A stretch of 64,000 nucleotides of DNA from Rhodanobacter sp. A1T4 (lineage in GTDB: Bacteria > Pseudomonadota > Gammaproteobacteria > Xanthomonadales > Rhodanobacteraceae): positions 310,001 through 374,000 of the forward strand of contig NZ_JACHCP010000002.1 in assembly GCF_014207185.1 (NCBI RefSeq). Reading direction: 5' to 3'. Of this stretch, positions 45,658-54,732 are shown piece by piece. Positions within the stretch are counted from its first letter, which is position 1, and every line of letters begins with the position of its first letter. The notes under the pieces were generated by a model that was given only the letters and a program-made list of their open reading frames with translations, was not told where the DNA came from and did not search any database. The position numbers and the translations under genes were made by a program.

Positions 45658-46212
45658 CTAAAACTGGACCTGCTCGGCGCTCGCCGTACCGTTCTTGCGC
45701 CCGGGATAGGCAAGCCATTGCATGGCGATGTTGAGTTCTTGAATGACGTGCTCCGCTTCGATCTTCACGCCGCTTTCAAGCTGCATCGTCTCTGTTGTGT
45801 GGGCGTCGCTAACAAGGGTTACGTCGTATCCGCGTTCCAGCGCACCATAGGCCGTAGCTCGAATACACCAGTTGGTCGCAGCCCCGGCTAGGACGATATG
45901 CGTTACTCCCAACGTCGCCAGCTCGCCCTCAAGGCTGGTTTGTTCGAAGGATGAGTTGAACTGCTTGTGTACGCGCAGCTCAATCTCTCGTGGGACAAGC
46001 TTCGGCACCCACTGCCACTGCGGGCTCTCCCTCACCAATTGCTCGTCGGAGTGTTGCACCCAGACTACCGGGACGCCTGCAGCGCGGGCACGTTCGACAA
46101 CGAAGGAGACTTTATCGACAACTCGCGAAGCATCCCAGGCTCCGCTCATGACGCCGACCTGCACGTCAACGACTACCAGTGCTGCTTTGTTGCCTTCTCG
46201 GATTGTTGCCAA
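45658..46212 (-). CDS. Cassette gene: isochorismatase-family cysteine hydrolase
   Basis: A 184-residue enzyme of the isochorismatase-like fold. The triad is Asp in ALVVVDVQVG (residue 16), Lys in WVPKLVPRE and Cys in AATNWCIRATAYGALERGYDVTLVSDAHTT. Family members hydrolyse amides or ethers (nicotinamidase, N-carbamoylsarcosine amidase and others). I place the start at TTG 46212 because AGAGGAG lies 7 bp upstream; ATG 46245 has no ribosome site, and the long frame to 46491 runs through the neighbouring attC into the GNAT gene. Confidence 0.8.
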   Translation of the reverse strand: MATIREGNKAALVVVDVQVGVMSGAWDASRVVDKVSFVVERARAAGVPVVWVQHSDEQLVRESPQWQWVPKLVPREIELRVHKQFNSSFEQTSLEGELATLGVTHIVLAGAATNWCIRATAYGALERGYDVTLVSDAHTTETMQLESGVKIEAEHVIQELNIAMQWLAYPGRKNGTASAEQVQF

Positions 46213-46257
46213 GTGGTTTCTCCTCTGAGACAGCTCAGCGACCATTGAATTTGTGTG

Positions 46258-46316
46258 GCTTAACGGTTTGAGTTCACCGGTTACCGGAAGTAATCCGGCG
46301 CAACGATGGGTTAAAC
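46258..46316 (-). repeat. attC site
   Basis: 59 bp. Minus strand: R'' GTTTAAC containing the TAA stop of the GNAT cassette, a long palindrome centred on GGATTACTTCCGGTAACC, L' arm GAACTC, and R' GTTAAGC. Both cores match RYYYAAC and GTTRRRY exactly. Confidence 0.85.
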
Positions 46317-46838
46317 GGCAGCATGGGAAATTTGAAACTGCATGCTTTGGACCAGCAGCGCGGAACCTGAGCGCAATGGCTCGACTTGCCCGAACGGGAC
46401 GAAACCCTCGCTGACATAGAGGCGCATGGCTGGCGACTCCCCGCAGGCTACCCCAAGATGTACTGAACGAGCTTGCAGCGATGCCGCCCATGCCACGATC
46501 GTGCGCAGCAGAAGACGCGCTACACCACGGCCTCGGAACTCAGGTGCTACCCACATTTGGTACAGGTGGACGATTGTGCGGTCGGACCTATCGACTTTGC
46601 CCCACGCCAAACCAGCCGCTGTCGTGCCAACTTGCCCGATCAACGGCAGGTCTAGCCCTGAATTGCATCCAACCTGAAGTCGTGAAGCCCACTCTTCGGC
46701 CGTACGCAGATGTTCTGCACTTAAAGTGCTTCCAAAAACATCGGGCGATTCTTCGAGCGCCGACAAGCGCAGACCTTGATAAGCAGAAAATTCAGATTCT
46801 TCGAATTTTCGAACAGTAATCGCACAAGAGTCCAGCAT
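46311..46838 (-). CDS. Cassette gene: GNAT acetyltransferase
   Basis: A 175-residue GNAT protein. The coenzyme-A loop is MWVAPEFRGRGVARLLL, preceded by AGLAWGKVDR and followed by VHLGVACGESPAMRLYVSEGFVPFG, the usual beta5-alpha4 motif. Substrate unknown; drug acetylation is possible for cassette-borne GNATs but is not indicated by any specific motif. ATG 46838 is chosen because the longer start (GTG 46856) lies inside the next attC. The stop is within the attC core. Confidence 0.82.
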   Translation of the reverse strand: MLDSCAITVRKFEESEFSAYQGLRLSALEESPDVFGSTLSAEHLRTAEEWASRLQVGCNSGLDLPLIGQVGTTAAGLAWGKVDRSDRTIVHLYQMWVAPEFRGRGVARLLLRTIVAWAASLQARSVHLGVACGESPAMRLYVSEGFVPFGQVEPLRSGSALLVQSMQFQISHAAV

Positions 46839-46847
46839 GGCTCCGCC

Positions 46848-46907
46848 GTCTAACACTTGAGTTAAGCCACGCCGCTAAGCGACGTCGGCTTGAATGAATT
46901 GTCAGGC
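46848..46907 (-). repeat. attC site
   Basis: 60 bp, the clearest palindrome of the array. Minus strand: R'' GCCTGAC (one change from GCCTAAC) overlapping the VOC gene's TGA, arm TTCAAGCCGACG, loop TCGCTTAGCG, arm GCGTGGCTTAACTC, R' GTTAGAC. Confidence 0.88.
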
Positions 46908-47291
46908 CGCGGAGAGTGCACTGATCATGACGTAATAACCGTCAGGGTCGCACAGCGCAAACTCTTTGGTTCCCGTGTTTGGATTCACATGGGGCTCCTC
47001 TGCGAGGGCAGCCACGAGCGTGTGTGCGCGTAGCAACGCCTCGTCGAAATCATCCACGCGAAAGAACAAGAGTAGTCCGTTCCCTGGCCCTGAGCGACTG
47101 GGGCTGACTAACGGAGGATGCTCGTGTGCGCCCCACTGATGGAGGCAAAGCAAGACGGTTCCATCCGTGTCGAGTATCTGTCCGAAATAGTCGTGGGCAG
47201 GAGAGGTCTCTGGCAGGCCAAGCAGTGACTGATACCACTTGAAGCTGCGAGCAACATCGCCAACACCGATGATTGTCCAGGTACGCTTCAC
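46902..47291 (-). CDS. Cassette gene: VOC (glyoxalase/bleomycin-resistance fold) protein
   Basis: A 129-residue single-module vicinal-oxygen-chelate protein: GVGDVARSFKWYQSLLGLP opening, LLLFFRVDDFDEALLRAHTL, FALCDPDGYYVMI closing. It lacks enough detail to separate a lyase/dioxygenase from an antibiotic-binding protein. The start is GTG 47291, preceded by GAGGAGGAAAC; the ATG at 47372 used by the longest frame is in the attC site. The stop overlaps the attC core. Confidence 0.83.
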   Translation of the reverse strand: MKRTWTIIGVGDVARSFKWYQSLLGLPETSPAHDYFGQILDTDGTVLLCLHQWGAHEHPPLVSPSRSGPGNGLLLFFRVDDFDEALLRAHTLVAALAEEPHVNPNTGTKEFALCDPDGYYVMISALSAA

Positions 47292-47305
47292 CGTTTCCTC
47301 CTCTG

Positions 47306-47364
47306 CCCCAACGCTCGACATCAGCCGCGCCGTTTGCGGCGTCGGCGGCATGCCGTTGTTAGAT
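47306..47364 (-). repeat. attC site
   Basis: 59 bp. Minus strand: R'' ATCTAAC, arm GGCATGCCGCCGACGCCG, arm CGGCGCGGCTGATGTC, R' GTTGGGG. The R'' core lies 9 bp after the stop of the upstream NTF2-like gene. The last position of R' departs from the consensus. Confidence 0.8.
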
Positions 47365-47372
47365 GCGCTCAA

Positions 47373-47765
47373 TCACGCATCACGCCTCCGCTCAACCCAC
47401 TGAGTCCGCCAAACAGGAGCGTCGAAGGGATCGGCGAAGTATTGAGTCTCGTGCAACACCTTTCCATCCCGGAACTCCATGATACTCACCGTGTAGGCGC
47501 GCTTGCCCTCGTAGGTAATCACATACTCGGTAACCCAGGAATTGCCCTCTCCTACGATCCGTCGGACCTCAAACCCCGATGGTCTACCAGGATGATGGCT
47601 ACGAAGCGCTTGCAGGTTACGCCGACCGTGGATGACCTCGCCTGACTGCGGATATTCACAGACAGCATCATCGTGATAGATCTCATGCTCGACAACTTGA
47701 TCACCCGCAGCGGATGCAGCCCAATGTCGATCAATAGCCATCCGAATGTTCTGCTCTTCCATCAT
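47373..47765 (-). CDS. Cassette gene: NTF2/SnoaL-like protein 2
   Basis: A 130-residue SnoaL-like protein: EQNIRMAIDRHWAASAAGDQ opening, YHDDAVCEYPQSGEVIHGR, then paired strands ending in EFRDGKVLHETQYFADPFDAPVWR, the typical NTF2-like closing block. Enzymatic or ligand-binding role unknown. A GGAGG site precedes two tandem ATGs (47765 and 47762); either may be used. It is only remotely similar to the NTF2-like cassette at 44654. Confidence 0.8.
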   Translation of the reverse strand: MMEEQNIRMAIDRHWAASAAGDQVVEHEIYHDDAVCEYPQSGEVIHGRRNLQALRSHHPGRPSGFEVRRIVGEGNSWVTEYVITYEGKRAYTVSIMEFRDGKVLHETQYFADPFDAPVWRTQWVERRRDA

Positions 47766-47813
47766 CAGCCTCCATTTGAGTCCGCGTGCATACGACATCA
47801 ACGCTTAGTAGGC

Positions 47814-47882
47814 ATCTAACGTTTGAGATAAGCGGCATGCCCCAGCTTGCTAGGGCATGCCCGGTTGATTGAAGGGTTAGGT
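47814..47882 (-). repeat. attC site
   Basis: 69 bp, the longest of the array. Minus strand: R'' ACCTAAC carrying the RidA gene's TAA, a central palindrome GGGCATGCCC..GGGGCATGCC, arm CCGCTTATCTC, R' GTTAGAT. Confidence 0.86.
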
Positions 47883-48257
47883 CTCAGCGATCGCTGCAAT
47901 GGAAATCTTAAGGCCAGGCATGCGCACAGGCAGCTTGGCGCCCTGGCGAGCTGGTGGATTGGAAGGAAACCATTTGAGCCATTCCTCGTTCATGCCGGCG
48001 AAATCATCTTCGTCTGCCAACACGACGGTCACACTGACAAGCTTTTCTAAGGAACTACCTGCTTCCTCGAGGATGGCCTGTATGTTAGTCAGGCACTGTC
48101 GGGTTTGCTCTTGAATGGTTGTGCCCTTGATCACACCAGTGATTGGATCAGCAGGGGCTGTACCAGAGACGAACACCAGGCCTGCAGCTTTGACCGCTTG
48201 ACTGTAGGTAGGCGGCGGCTTAGCCGCTTTCGGGGTGAAGATGATTTGACGAGCCAT
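47877..48257 (-). CDS. Cassette gene: RidA/YjgF-family protein
   Basis: A 126-residue protein of the Rid family. PTYSQAVKAAGLVFVSGTAP is the family opening, and PPARQGAKLPVRMPGLKISIAAIAE contains the Arg (residue 105) and terminal Glu of the active site, so imine/enamine deaminase activity is plausible. RidA hydrolyses reactive enamines from PLP enzymes such as threonine dehydratase. The stop codon is in the attC core. Confidence 0.87.
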   Translation of the reverse strand: MARQIIFTPKAAKPPPTYSQAVKAAGLVFVSGTAPADPITGVIKGTTIQEQTRQCLTNIQAILEEAGSSLEKLVSVTVVLADEDDFAGMNEEWLKWFPSNPPARQGAKLPVRMPGLKISIAAIAET

Positions 48258-48302
48258 TTTGACTCCTTCGACACTTTAGCAAACGAGGATCCGGTTTCTG
48301 AG

Positions 48303-48348
48303 GCCTAACGCTTATGTCTGGAGTTAAGCGGCGCTGGAGGCGTTAGGT
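48303..48348 (-). repeat. Truncated attC site
   Basis: Only 46 bp. Both cores fit the consensus on the minus strand (R'' ACCTAAC, R' GTTAGGC) and the GCCGCTTAACTCC arm is present, but the partner arm is missing, so no full hairpin can form. The membrane-protein gene reads through the R'' core and stops inside the remaining arm. Confidence 0.6.
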
Positions 48349-48740
48349 GGCCACCTAAGCCGATGCCGCCTAAGCAGTATTGCCAGAGTGTATGTCGCTA
48401 TCATGAGCGACGCGATATCGCTAAGGACCACCCACCAAATATCTCGAGAACCATAAACGGTCCAGGCCAAAATATGGAGCGCTACCCATGGCAAAGTAGC
48501 CAGCACGGGTACGACAACGGCAAAGCGTGGAATGATCAAGCGCGCGAGGGCTGCCAGTAGGAATCCAGTGACCAAGGCAGCTCCCAAACCGGGGAGCAGG
48601 AGTAAACCAAAGCCCGATAGAAATAGTGCATACGGAAGGTGGCCAGCAACGTAAGCGCCCAACAACGCATGGCCAATAAACGTGCCGTAGCCCAAAGTTA
48701 CGGTTACGAGTAAGGCAAATATATATTTGGTGCTACGCAT
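48324..48740 (-). CDS. Cassette gene: four-helix membrane protein
   Basis: A 138-residue protein with four predicted transmembrane helices (about residues 7-29, 37-62, 68-92, 100-123) and a short basic tail. No family recognised. It is the first gene of the array. The final residues are encoded by a truncated attC, so the original stop may have been lost when the site was deleted. Confidence 0.62.
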   Translation of the reverse strand: MRSTKYIFALLVTVTLGYGTFIGHALLGAYVAGHLPYALFLSGFGLLLLPGLGAALVTGFLLAALARLIIPRFAVVVPVLATLPWVALHILAWTVYGSRDIWWVVLSDIASLMIATYTLAILLRRHRLRWPPNASSAA

Positions 48741-48746
48741 TGAGAC

Positions 48747-48753
48747 ACCTAAC
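48747..48753 (-). other. Right-end core site of the cassette array
   Basis: GTTAGGT on the minus strand, matching GTTRRRY, 7 bp before the first cassette's ATG. No palindromic partner is seen to its right, so it is either the junction with a former attI or the relic of a lost attC. The adjoining 48754-48934 stretch has no gene I can support. Confidence 0.5.
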
Positions 48754-48934
48754 TAAATGTAGGTTGGAAAATGCAGCCTAATACGTCCGCACAATACGTT
48801 TGTCGCTGCCTATCGTTTTGCCCTACACCAATAAAAATCAACCATTTGATCCGCTTGGTGCAGCCTAATCCTGCGGCCCAATCCTCCCAGGATGATGTCA
48901 AGATTCACAGCACGCACGAAATGAAGTGCACCAT

Positions 48935-49249
48935 TCACCGGTCATCCCGCGTCCAGATTTCTCCGCCCTCTTCCTTCACCGGAAAACTCGCGATCGGCTC
49001 GTATGCTGGTGGTTTGGTTACAGCCCCTGTGCGCAGGTCGAAACGCGCACCGTGGCGCGCACATTCGACTTCGAAACCGTGGACGTCACCACCAGCGAGT
49101 TCGCCGCCATCATGGGAGCAGATGTCTTCGATAGCGTAGAGGGTGCCGTCGATGTTGTAGACGGCGATGGCAGTGTCGCCGTCCCAGACGACCTTGAATT
49201 CGCCGGGCAGGATCTCGCTGCGGGTGCCTACCTTGATCCAGCCGTTCAC
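48935..49249 (-). CDS. Rieske-type [2Fe-2S] ferredoxin
   Basis: A 104-residue Rieske domain. The cluster ligands are in CSHDGGELAGG (CxH) and CARHGARFD (CxxH). Stand-alone proteins of this size act as electron carriers for oxygenases or as nitrite-reductase small-subunit-like (NirD/BphF-type) proteins. It overlaps the upstream GNAT gene by ATGA. No oxygenase is nearby, so the partner is unknown. Confidence 0.9.
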   Translation of the reverse strand: MNGWIKVGTRSEILPGEFKVVWDGDTAIAVYNIDGTLYAIEDICSHDGGELAGGDVHGFEVECARHGARFDLRTGAVTKPPAYEPIASFPVKEEGGEIWTRDDR

Positions 49250-49794
49250 GCCGGCTGCTTCGCGAAGGTTTTCACCAGCACTTCGAAGCGCAGGTCAGGG
49301 CGGCGCGGGATGCCGAAGCGCTCGTCGCCATAGGGAAATGGCTCGTACTCCGCGGTACGCAGATAGCCGCGGCGCTCGTACCAGGCGATGAGTTCGTTGC
49401 GCTGCTCGATGACGGTCATCCGCATGGCGCGGCACTGCCAGCGTTCGCGCGCCAGACGCTCGGCTTCGGCCAGCACGGCCTTGCCCAGGCCACCACCCTG
49501 CTGTGCGGGGTCCACAGCAAACATGCCGAAGTAACCGAACTTGCCCTGCCGCTCGACATGACAGCTGGCGATCAGCTGACCGTCGCGCTCGGCCAACAGC
49601 AGGCAGCTGTGCGGGCGCTTGATGACGGCGCCCACGTCTTCGTTATTGGTGCGTCGGCCGTCGAGCAGGTGCGACTCGGTGGTCCAGCCGCGCAAGCCCG
49701 ATTCGCCGCGATAGGCGGACTCGACCAAGGCAACGATAGCCGGGATATCGGCGGACACGGCGGTACGAAAAGCAATAGGGGCAGATGTGTTCAT
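49246..49794 (-). CDS. GNAT acetyltransferase
   Basis: A 182-residue GNAT protein: FRTAVSADIPAIVALVESAYRGE opening, GYFGMFAVDPAQQGGGLGKAVLAEAERLA coenzyme-A loop, then MRMTVIEQRNELIAWYERRGYLRT. It belongs to the RimI-like group with no predictable substrate. The ATG at 49794 is used; the frame to 49881 is extended without support. Co-transcribed with the Rieske ferredoxin and outside the cassette array. Confidence 0.87.
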   Translation of the reverse strand: MNTSAPIAFRTAVSADIPAIVALVESAYRGESGLRGWTTESHLLDGRRTNNEDVGAVIKRPHSCLLLAERDGQLIASCHVERQGKFGYFGMFAVDPAQQGGGLGKAVLAEAERLARERWQCRAMRMTVIEQRNELIAWYERRGYLRTAEYEPFPYGDERFGIPRRPDLRFEVLVKTFAKQPA

Positions 49795-49884
49795 CCGGCG
49801 ATGATAATGCGCACGTCGCTTTTTCCACCATACGGCGCAGCGTGACCCGATACAGCCATTCCGCACACTCAAAGCCCTCACCCG

Positions 49885-49902
49885 TGACCTTCGACACTGT
49901 CT
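49885..49902 (+). promoter_or_regulatory. 18-bp motif shared with the first M13 gene
   Basis: TGACCTTCGACACTGTCT, one mismatch from the block at 2629-2646, 104 bp before the second M13 start. Conservation of this short block between otherwise different leader regions suggests a regulator or promoter element kept after duplication. Confidence 0.45.
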
Positions 49903-49988
49903 GTGCCCTGCCCTGGTTGACTACGGTCGGGGATCACCATGCCCGGCGACGGGCGATCGAAACGCGCCACGGCGCAGAGGGAGAATCC

Positions 49989-52022
49989 ATGACGTACCGA
50001 CTCGTGAAACCGCTGGCTTTGGCCGTGGGCCTGGCCCTGTCCATCAATGCGGTGGCGGCACCCGCTGTGTTCGACGTGAAGGAGCTCGACACCAGCATCA
50101 AGCCCTGCGCCGACTTCAACGGCTTCGTCAATGCGCAGTGGGTGGCGACGCATCCGATCCCCGCCGATCGCACGCGCTGGGGCTCTTTCGACATGCTGCG
50201 CGAAGACAGCCTCAATGTGCAGCACAAGATTGTCGACGCCGCGGCAGCGAATGCGTCGGAAGCCACGCCAGGATCGATCCAGCAGAAGATTGGTTACCTC
50301 TATGCCTCCGGCATGGACGAGGCAGCAGTCAATCGTGCCGGCTTTGATCCGATCAAGCCGCAGCTCGCGCAGATCGATGGCTTGAAGAATGCGGGCGACA
50401 TCGCCGGCTATATCCGCGACACGTATGCCAAGGGCGAACCAGTGCTGTTCCGCTTTGGTGGCAACGGCGACTTCAAGGATTCCAGCCAGGAGATCGCCTA
50501 TGTCGGCCAGGGCGGCCTCGGCCTGCCGACCGTCGATTACTACAGCAAGCCGGAGTTCGAGAAGATCCGCACGGCATATGTGGCGCACATCGCCAAGCTG
50601 CTGGCGCTCACCGGTGTGAGTACAACCGACGCACAGCAGCAGGCCAAGAATGTGCTGGCATTCGAGACGCGTCTGGCCGCGGCGTCGCTGCCACCGGTAG
50701 AAATGCGCAAACCGGAAAACCGTTATCACTACGTCAGCATTGCCGATGCCGACAAGCTGACGCCGGGCTTCGACTGGACTGCGTTCTTCAAGACGCAGGA
50801 TGCAGACGTGAGCCAGGGTTTCTCGTTCTCGCAGCCGAAGTTCTTTGGCGAAGTGCAGAAGATGTTCGGCGACGTACCGATAGCGCAGTGGCAGGCGTAC
50901 TTCCGCTACCACGCGATCTCCAATGCGTCACCGTATCTTTCCACGCCGTTCGAGCAGGAGGATTTCGCCTTCGAGAACCAGACCCTCAACGGCCAGAAAG
51001 AAATAGAGCCGCGCTGGAAGCGCGTGCTGGCCGCCACCAACGATGGCATGGGCATGGCGCTGGGCCAGCTCTACGTCGCCGACAACTTTTCGCCGGTGGC
51101 CAAGCAGCGCGCCCAGGAACTGGTCGCCAACCTGCGCGCCGCCTACAAGACGCGTATCGAGAACCTGGCCTGGATGAGCGAGGCGACCAAGCAGAAGGCA
51201 CTGGAAAAATGGGCCACCTTCGTGCCGAAAATCGGCTATCCAGACAAGTGGCGTGACTGGTCGGACCTCACCCTGACGCAAGACAACTACTACGCCAACG
51301 TGCAGGCCGCCGACAAGTTCAACTACGACTACCGCATCGCCAAGATCGGCAAGCCGGTCGACCGCAGCGAATGGGGCATGACGCCGCAAACGGTGAACGC
51401 GTACTACAACGCACAGCAGAACGAGATCGTGTTCCCGGCAGCAATCCTGCAGCCGCCGTTCTTCGACGCCAAGGCGGATGACGGCGTGAACTACGGTGGC
51501 ATCGGCGCGGTGATCGGCCACGAGATGGGCCACGGCTACGACGACCAGGGCAGCAAGTTCGACGCCCGAGGCAACAACGTCAACTGGTGGACCGATGCCG
51601 ACCGCAAAGCGTTCGAAGCACGCACCGACAAGCTCGCCGCACAGTTCGATGCGTACGAACCGCTGCCGGGCAAGCACGTCAACGGTCACCTCACGATGGG
51701 CGAGAACATCGGCGATCTCGGCGGATTGAACGCTGCCTACACCGCACTGCAGATGGCGCTGTCGAAGAATCCCGCGGAAGCCAAACGCAAGATAGACGGC
51801 TATACCGAAGATCAGCGCTTCTTCCTCAACTGGGCCCGTGTCTGGCGTGGCAACATCCGCCCTGAAGCGCAGATCACCCTGCTCAACACCGATCCGCATG
51901 CGCCAGCGCAGTTCCGCGCGATCGGCGCACCGTCGAACATGCCGGAGTTCGCGCAGGCGTTCAAATGCAAGGCCGGCGAAGCGATGGTGCGTTCGCCGGA
52001 GACGCAGGTGAAGATCTGGTAA
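49989..52022 (+). CDS. M13 family metallopeptidase, secreted
   Basis: A 677-residue neprilysin-like zinc peptidase, paralogue of the gene at 2770. Zinc motif HEMGH (511-515), third ligand in GENIGDLGG, closing block [17 protein letters not shown] and VKIW. The N-terminus is a normal signal peptide ([18 protein letters not shown], cut near AVAA) without a lipobox Cys, so this one should be soluble in the periplasm or secreted, unlike its lipoprotein paralogue. ATG 49989 has a GAGGGAGA ribosome site as in the paralogue; the frame to 49785 is longer without support. Confidence 0.93.
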   Translation: MTYRLVKPLALAVGLALSINAVAAPAVFDVKELDTSIKPCADFNGFVNAQWVATHPIPADRTRWGSFDMLREDSLNVQHKIVDAAAANASEATPGSIQQKIGYLYASGMDEAAVNRAGFDPIKPQLAQIDGLKNAGDIAGYIRDTYAKGEPVLFRFGGNGDFKDSSQEIAYVGQGGLGLPTVDYYSKPEFEKIRTAYVAHIAKLLALTGVSTTDAQQQAKNVLAFETRLAAASLPPVEMRKPENRYHYVSIADADKLTPGFDWTAFFKTQDADVSQGFSFSQPKFFGEVQKMFGDVPIAQWQAYFRYHAISNASPYLSTPFEQEDFAFENQTLNGQKEIEPRWKRVLAATNDGMGMALGQLYVADNFSPVAKQRAQELVANLRAAYKTRIENLAWMSEATKQKALEKWATFVPKIGYPDKWRDWSDLTLTQDNYYANVQAADKFNYDYRIAKIGKPVDRSEWGMTPQTVNAYYNAQQNEIVFPAAILQPPFFDAKADDGVNYGGIGAVIGHEMGHGYDDQGSKFDARGNNVNWWTDADRKAFEARTDKLAAQFDAYEPLPGKHVNGHLTMGENIGDLGGLNAAYTALQMALSKNPAEAKRKIDGYTEDQRFFLNWARVWRGNIRPEAQITLLNTDPHAPAQFRAIGAPSNMPEFAQAFKCKAGEAMVRSPETQVKIW

Positions 52023-52052
52023 TTACCGGTCATGTCCCTTAAGTCCTACTGA

Positions 52053-52086
52053 AGAAAACCGCAGCCTTCGGGCTGCGGTTTTTTCA
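52053..52086 (+). terminator. Rho-independent terminator after the second M13 gene
   Basis: AACCGCAGCC pairs with GGCTGCGGTT around TTCG, followed by six T. It is 31 bp after the stop codon and separates the peptidase from the ABC-2 exporter. Confidence 0.92.
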
Positions 52087-52125
52087 TGCAGGGAGGACAA
52101 TGGCCCGTTAGCCTATGGAGACACC

Positions 52126-53114
<989 letters not shown>

Positions 53115-53118
<4 letters not shown>

Positions 53119-53876
53119 ATATCCACGCCGTCCGCGCAATCTACCGTTTCGAAATGGCACGCACCTTTCGCACCCTCATGCAGAGCATCGCCTCGCCGGT
53201 GATTTCCACGTCGCTGTATTTCGTGGTGTTCGGCACGGCGATCGGTTCGCGCATGGGGCATATCGGTGGCGTGAGCTACGGTGCCTTCATCATCCCGGGC
53301 CTGATCATGCTGTCGCTGCTCAACGAGAGCATCTCCAATGCCTCATTCGGCATCTATCTGCCGAAGTGGTCCGGCACGATCTACGAGCTGCTGTCCGCGC
53401 CCGTATCTTACTTCGAAGTCGTACTCGGTTATGTGGGTGCAGCGACGACCAAGTCGGTGTTGCTAGGCATCCTGATCCTGGTAACCGCGCGGCTATTCGT
53501 ACCCTACGAGATCGCCCATCCGGTCTGGATGGTCGGCTTTTTGCTACTTACCGCGATCACCTTCAGTTTGTTCGGTTTCATCATCGGCCTGTGGGCGGAT
53601 GACTTTCAGAAACTGCAGGTGATCCCGCTGATGGTGGTGACCCCGCTGACGTTTCTGGGTGGGGCGTTCTACTCGATCAGCATGCTGCCGCCGCTGTGGC
53701 AGAAGTTCACCCTGTTCAATCCGGTGGTGTACCTGATCAGCGGTTTCCGCTGGAGTTTCTACGGTGTGGCCGACGTCAACGTTGCGGTGAGCCTGGGCGC
53801 GACGCTTGGTTTCATGGCGCTGTGCCTGATCGTGGTGTGGTGGATTTTTCGCACCGGTTACAAGCTCAGAAGTTGA
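53115..53876 (+). CDS. ABC-2 type exporter permease
   Basis: A 253-residue membrane protein with six predicted helices and the ABC-2 signature region ([37 protein letters not shown]). It resembles YadH-type permeases, with a matching YadG-type ATPase upstream. Followed by a terminator about 60 bp after the stop. Confidence 0.92.
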
Positions 53877-53934
53877 TGCGCATCATTACAAGCGGGTAGT
53901 CGTTGGCTTTGCGTATCGATCTGAGTGCGATTCA

Positions 53935-53976
53935 AAAAAGAAAGTCGAAGGATGACTCCTCCGACTTTCTTTTTGT
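53935..53976. terminator. Rho-independent terminator after the ABC-2 exporter, probably bidirectional
   Basis: AAGAAAGTCGAAGGA pairs with TCCTCCGACTTTCTT (one mismatch) around TGAC, with A and T runs at the two sides. It lies between the exporter and the convergent CsbD gene and could serve both. Confidence 0.88.
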
Positions 53977-54031
53977 TGGGTTCACCGTTTTGGGTTGACT
54001 GTTTCCGCGATAGAAAAACGGTCAATTCCTA

Positions 54032-54286
54032 TCAGTCGCGGCGTGCGAACAGCATACCGAGGGCGAATGCAACACCAGCGGCGATCAGCACGGCGCCAAC
54101 CGGCTTCGCAGCGGCAAACTCGCGCACATCATCGAGTACTTCGCCAGCCTTGGCCTGGGCAGTGCCGGCAACTTGGCGGGCCTTGCCCTTGATCTGATGC
54201 TCGGCATCACCGGTAAGCGCGCCAGCAGCATCTTCGATCTTGCCAGCAACGTTGCGGATGGTGCCTTCGACTTCATTCTTGTCCAT
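54032..54286 (-). CDS. CsbD-family stress protein with C-terminal membrane helix
   Basis: An 84-residue protein. The N-terminal CsbD motif (MDKNEVEGTIRNVAGKIEDAAGALTGD) is followed by a hydrophobic helix near residues 62-80 (VGAVLIAAGVAFALGMLF), a combination found in ElaB/CsbD-like proteins. The family is stress-induced in many bacteria and of unclear mechanism. A second CsbD protein is encoded 103 bp upstream on the same strand. Confidence 0.88.
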   Translation of the reverse strand: MDKNEVEGTIRNVAGKIEDAAGALTGDAEHQIKGKARQVAGTAQAKAGEVLDDVREFAAAKPVGAVLIAAGVAFALGMLFARRD

Positions 54287-54388
54287 AACTTTACTTCCTG
54301 CGGTAATTGCGTTGGATGGTTACTGAAAAGAGCGACGTAGCGCCGATGATCGGTCGCCGCATGCTGCTGGATTGGAGAGTTCGGCGAT

Positions 54389-54571
54389 TTATTTCTTCAG
54401 CGAGTCGCGCACTTTGTCGGCCGCTTCGCCGGCTTTGGCCTGGGCCTTGCCAATCTGCTTTTCGGCAGCACCTTCCAGCTGGGCTTTCTTGTCGCCGGTC
54501 AGCTTGCCGATGGCTTCTTTGACGGAGCCCTTGACCTGCTTGGCGGTGCCGTCGATACGATTCTTGTCCAT
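54389..54571 (-). CDS. CsbD-family stress protein
   Basis: A 60-residue soluble CsbD protein (MDKNRIDGTAKQVKGSVKEAIGK, GAAEKQIGKAQAK), highly charged and probably helical. It is the short form, without the membrane helix of its neighbour. The start at 54571 follows a GGAGATAA ribosome site; the longer frame to 54673 is unsupported. Confidence 0.88.
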   Translation of the reverse strand: MDKNRIDGTAKQVKGSVKEAIGKLTGDKKAQLEGAAEKQIGKAQAKAGEAADKVRDSLKK

Positions 54572-54732
54572 CGTTATCTCCTCATCATCATGGTCGAATG
54601 GATGCCGGAAGGCGTTGGGCCTGCCGGGCTGGTGACCAGAATGCGGGATTCGATGTGAAGGAAAAAGCACCATTTGAACCAGTTGAACTAGTGCATTTGC
54701 GGCAATGGACAGCGGCGATTAAGACTCCGGCT

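Larger units (their letters stand above)
44339..48753 (-). mobile_element. Integron cassette array without integrase (CALIN)
   Basis: Nine consecutive minus-strand genes of 86-184 codons are separated by imperfect palindromes of 46-69 bp that have the architecture of attC sites: an R'' core RYYYAAC at or overlapping the gene's stop codon, a TTCAAG..GCGG-type stem arm, and a GTTRRRY core just before the next gene. Five sites are well formed, three are degenerate. All genes and sites share one orientation, as in integron arrays. No tyrosine recombinase (IntI) is encoded anywhere in the window, and none is found at the right end, where attI would lie. Cassettes with this origin move by integrase supplied in trans. 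Confidence 0.85.

Noticed and set aside
46311..46838. Aminoglycoside or other drug-resistance acetyltransferase
   Set aside because: GNAT fold in a cassette array invites this reading, but no substrate-specific motif supports it.
48754..48934. Possible attI site or integrase gene at the right end of the cassette array
   Set aside because: No tyrosine-recombinase motifs in any frame and only a 7-bp core match, so neither attI nor intI can be claimed.
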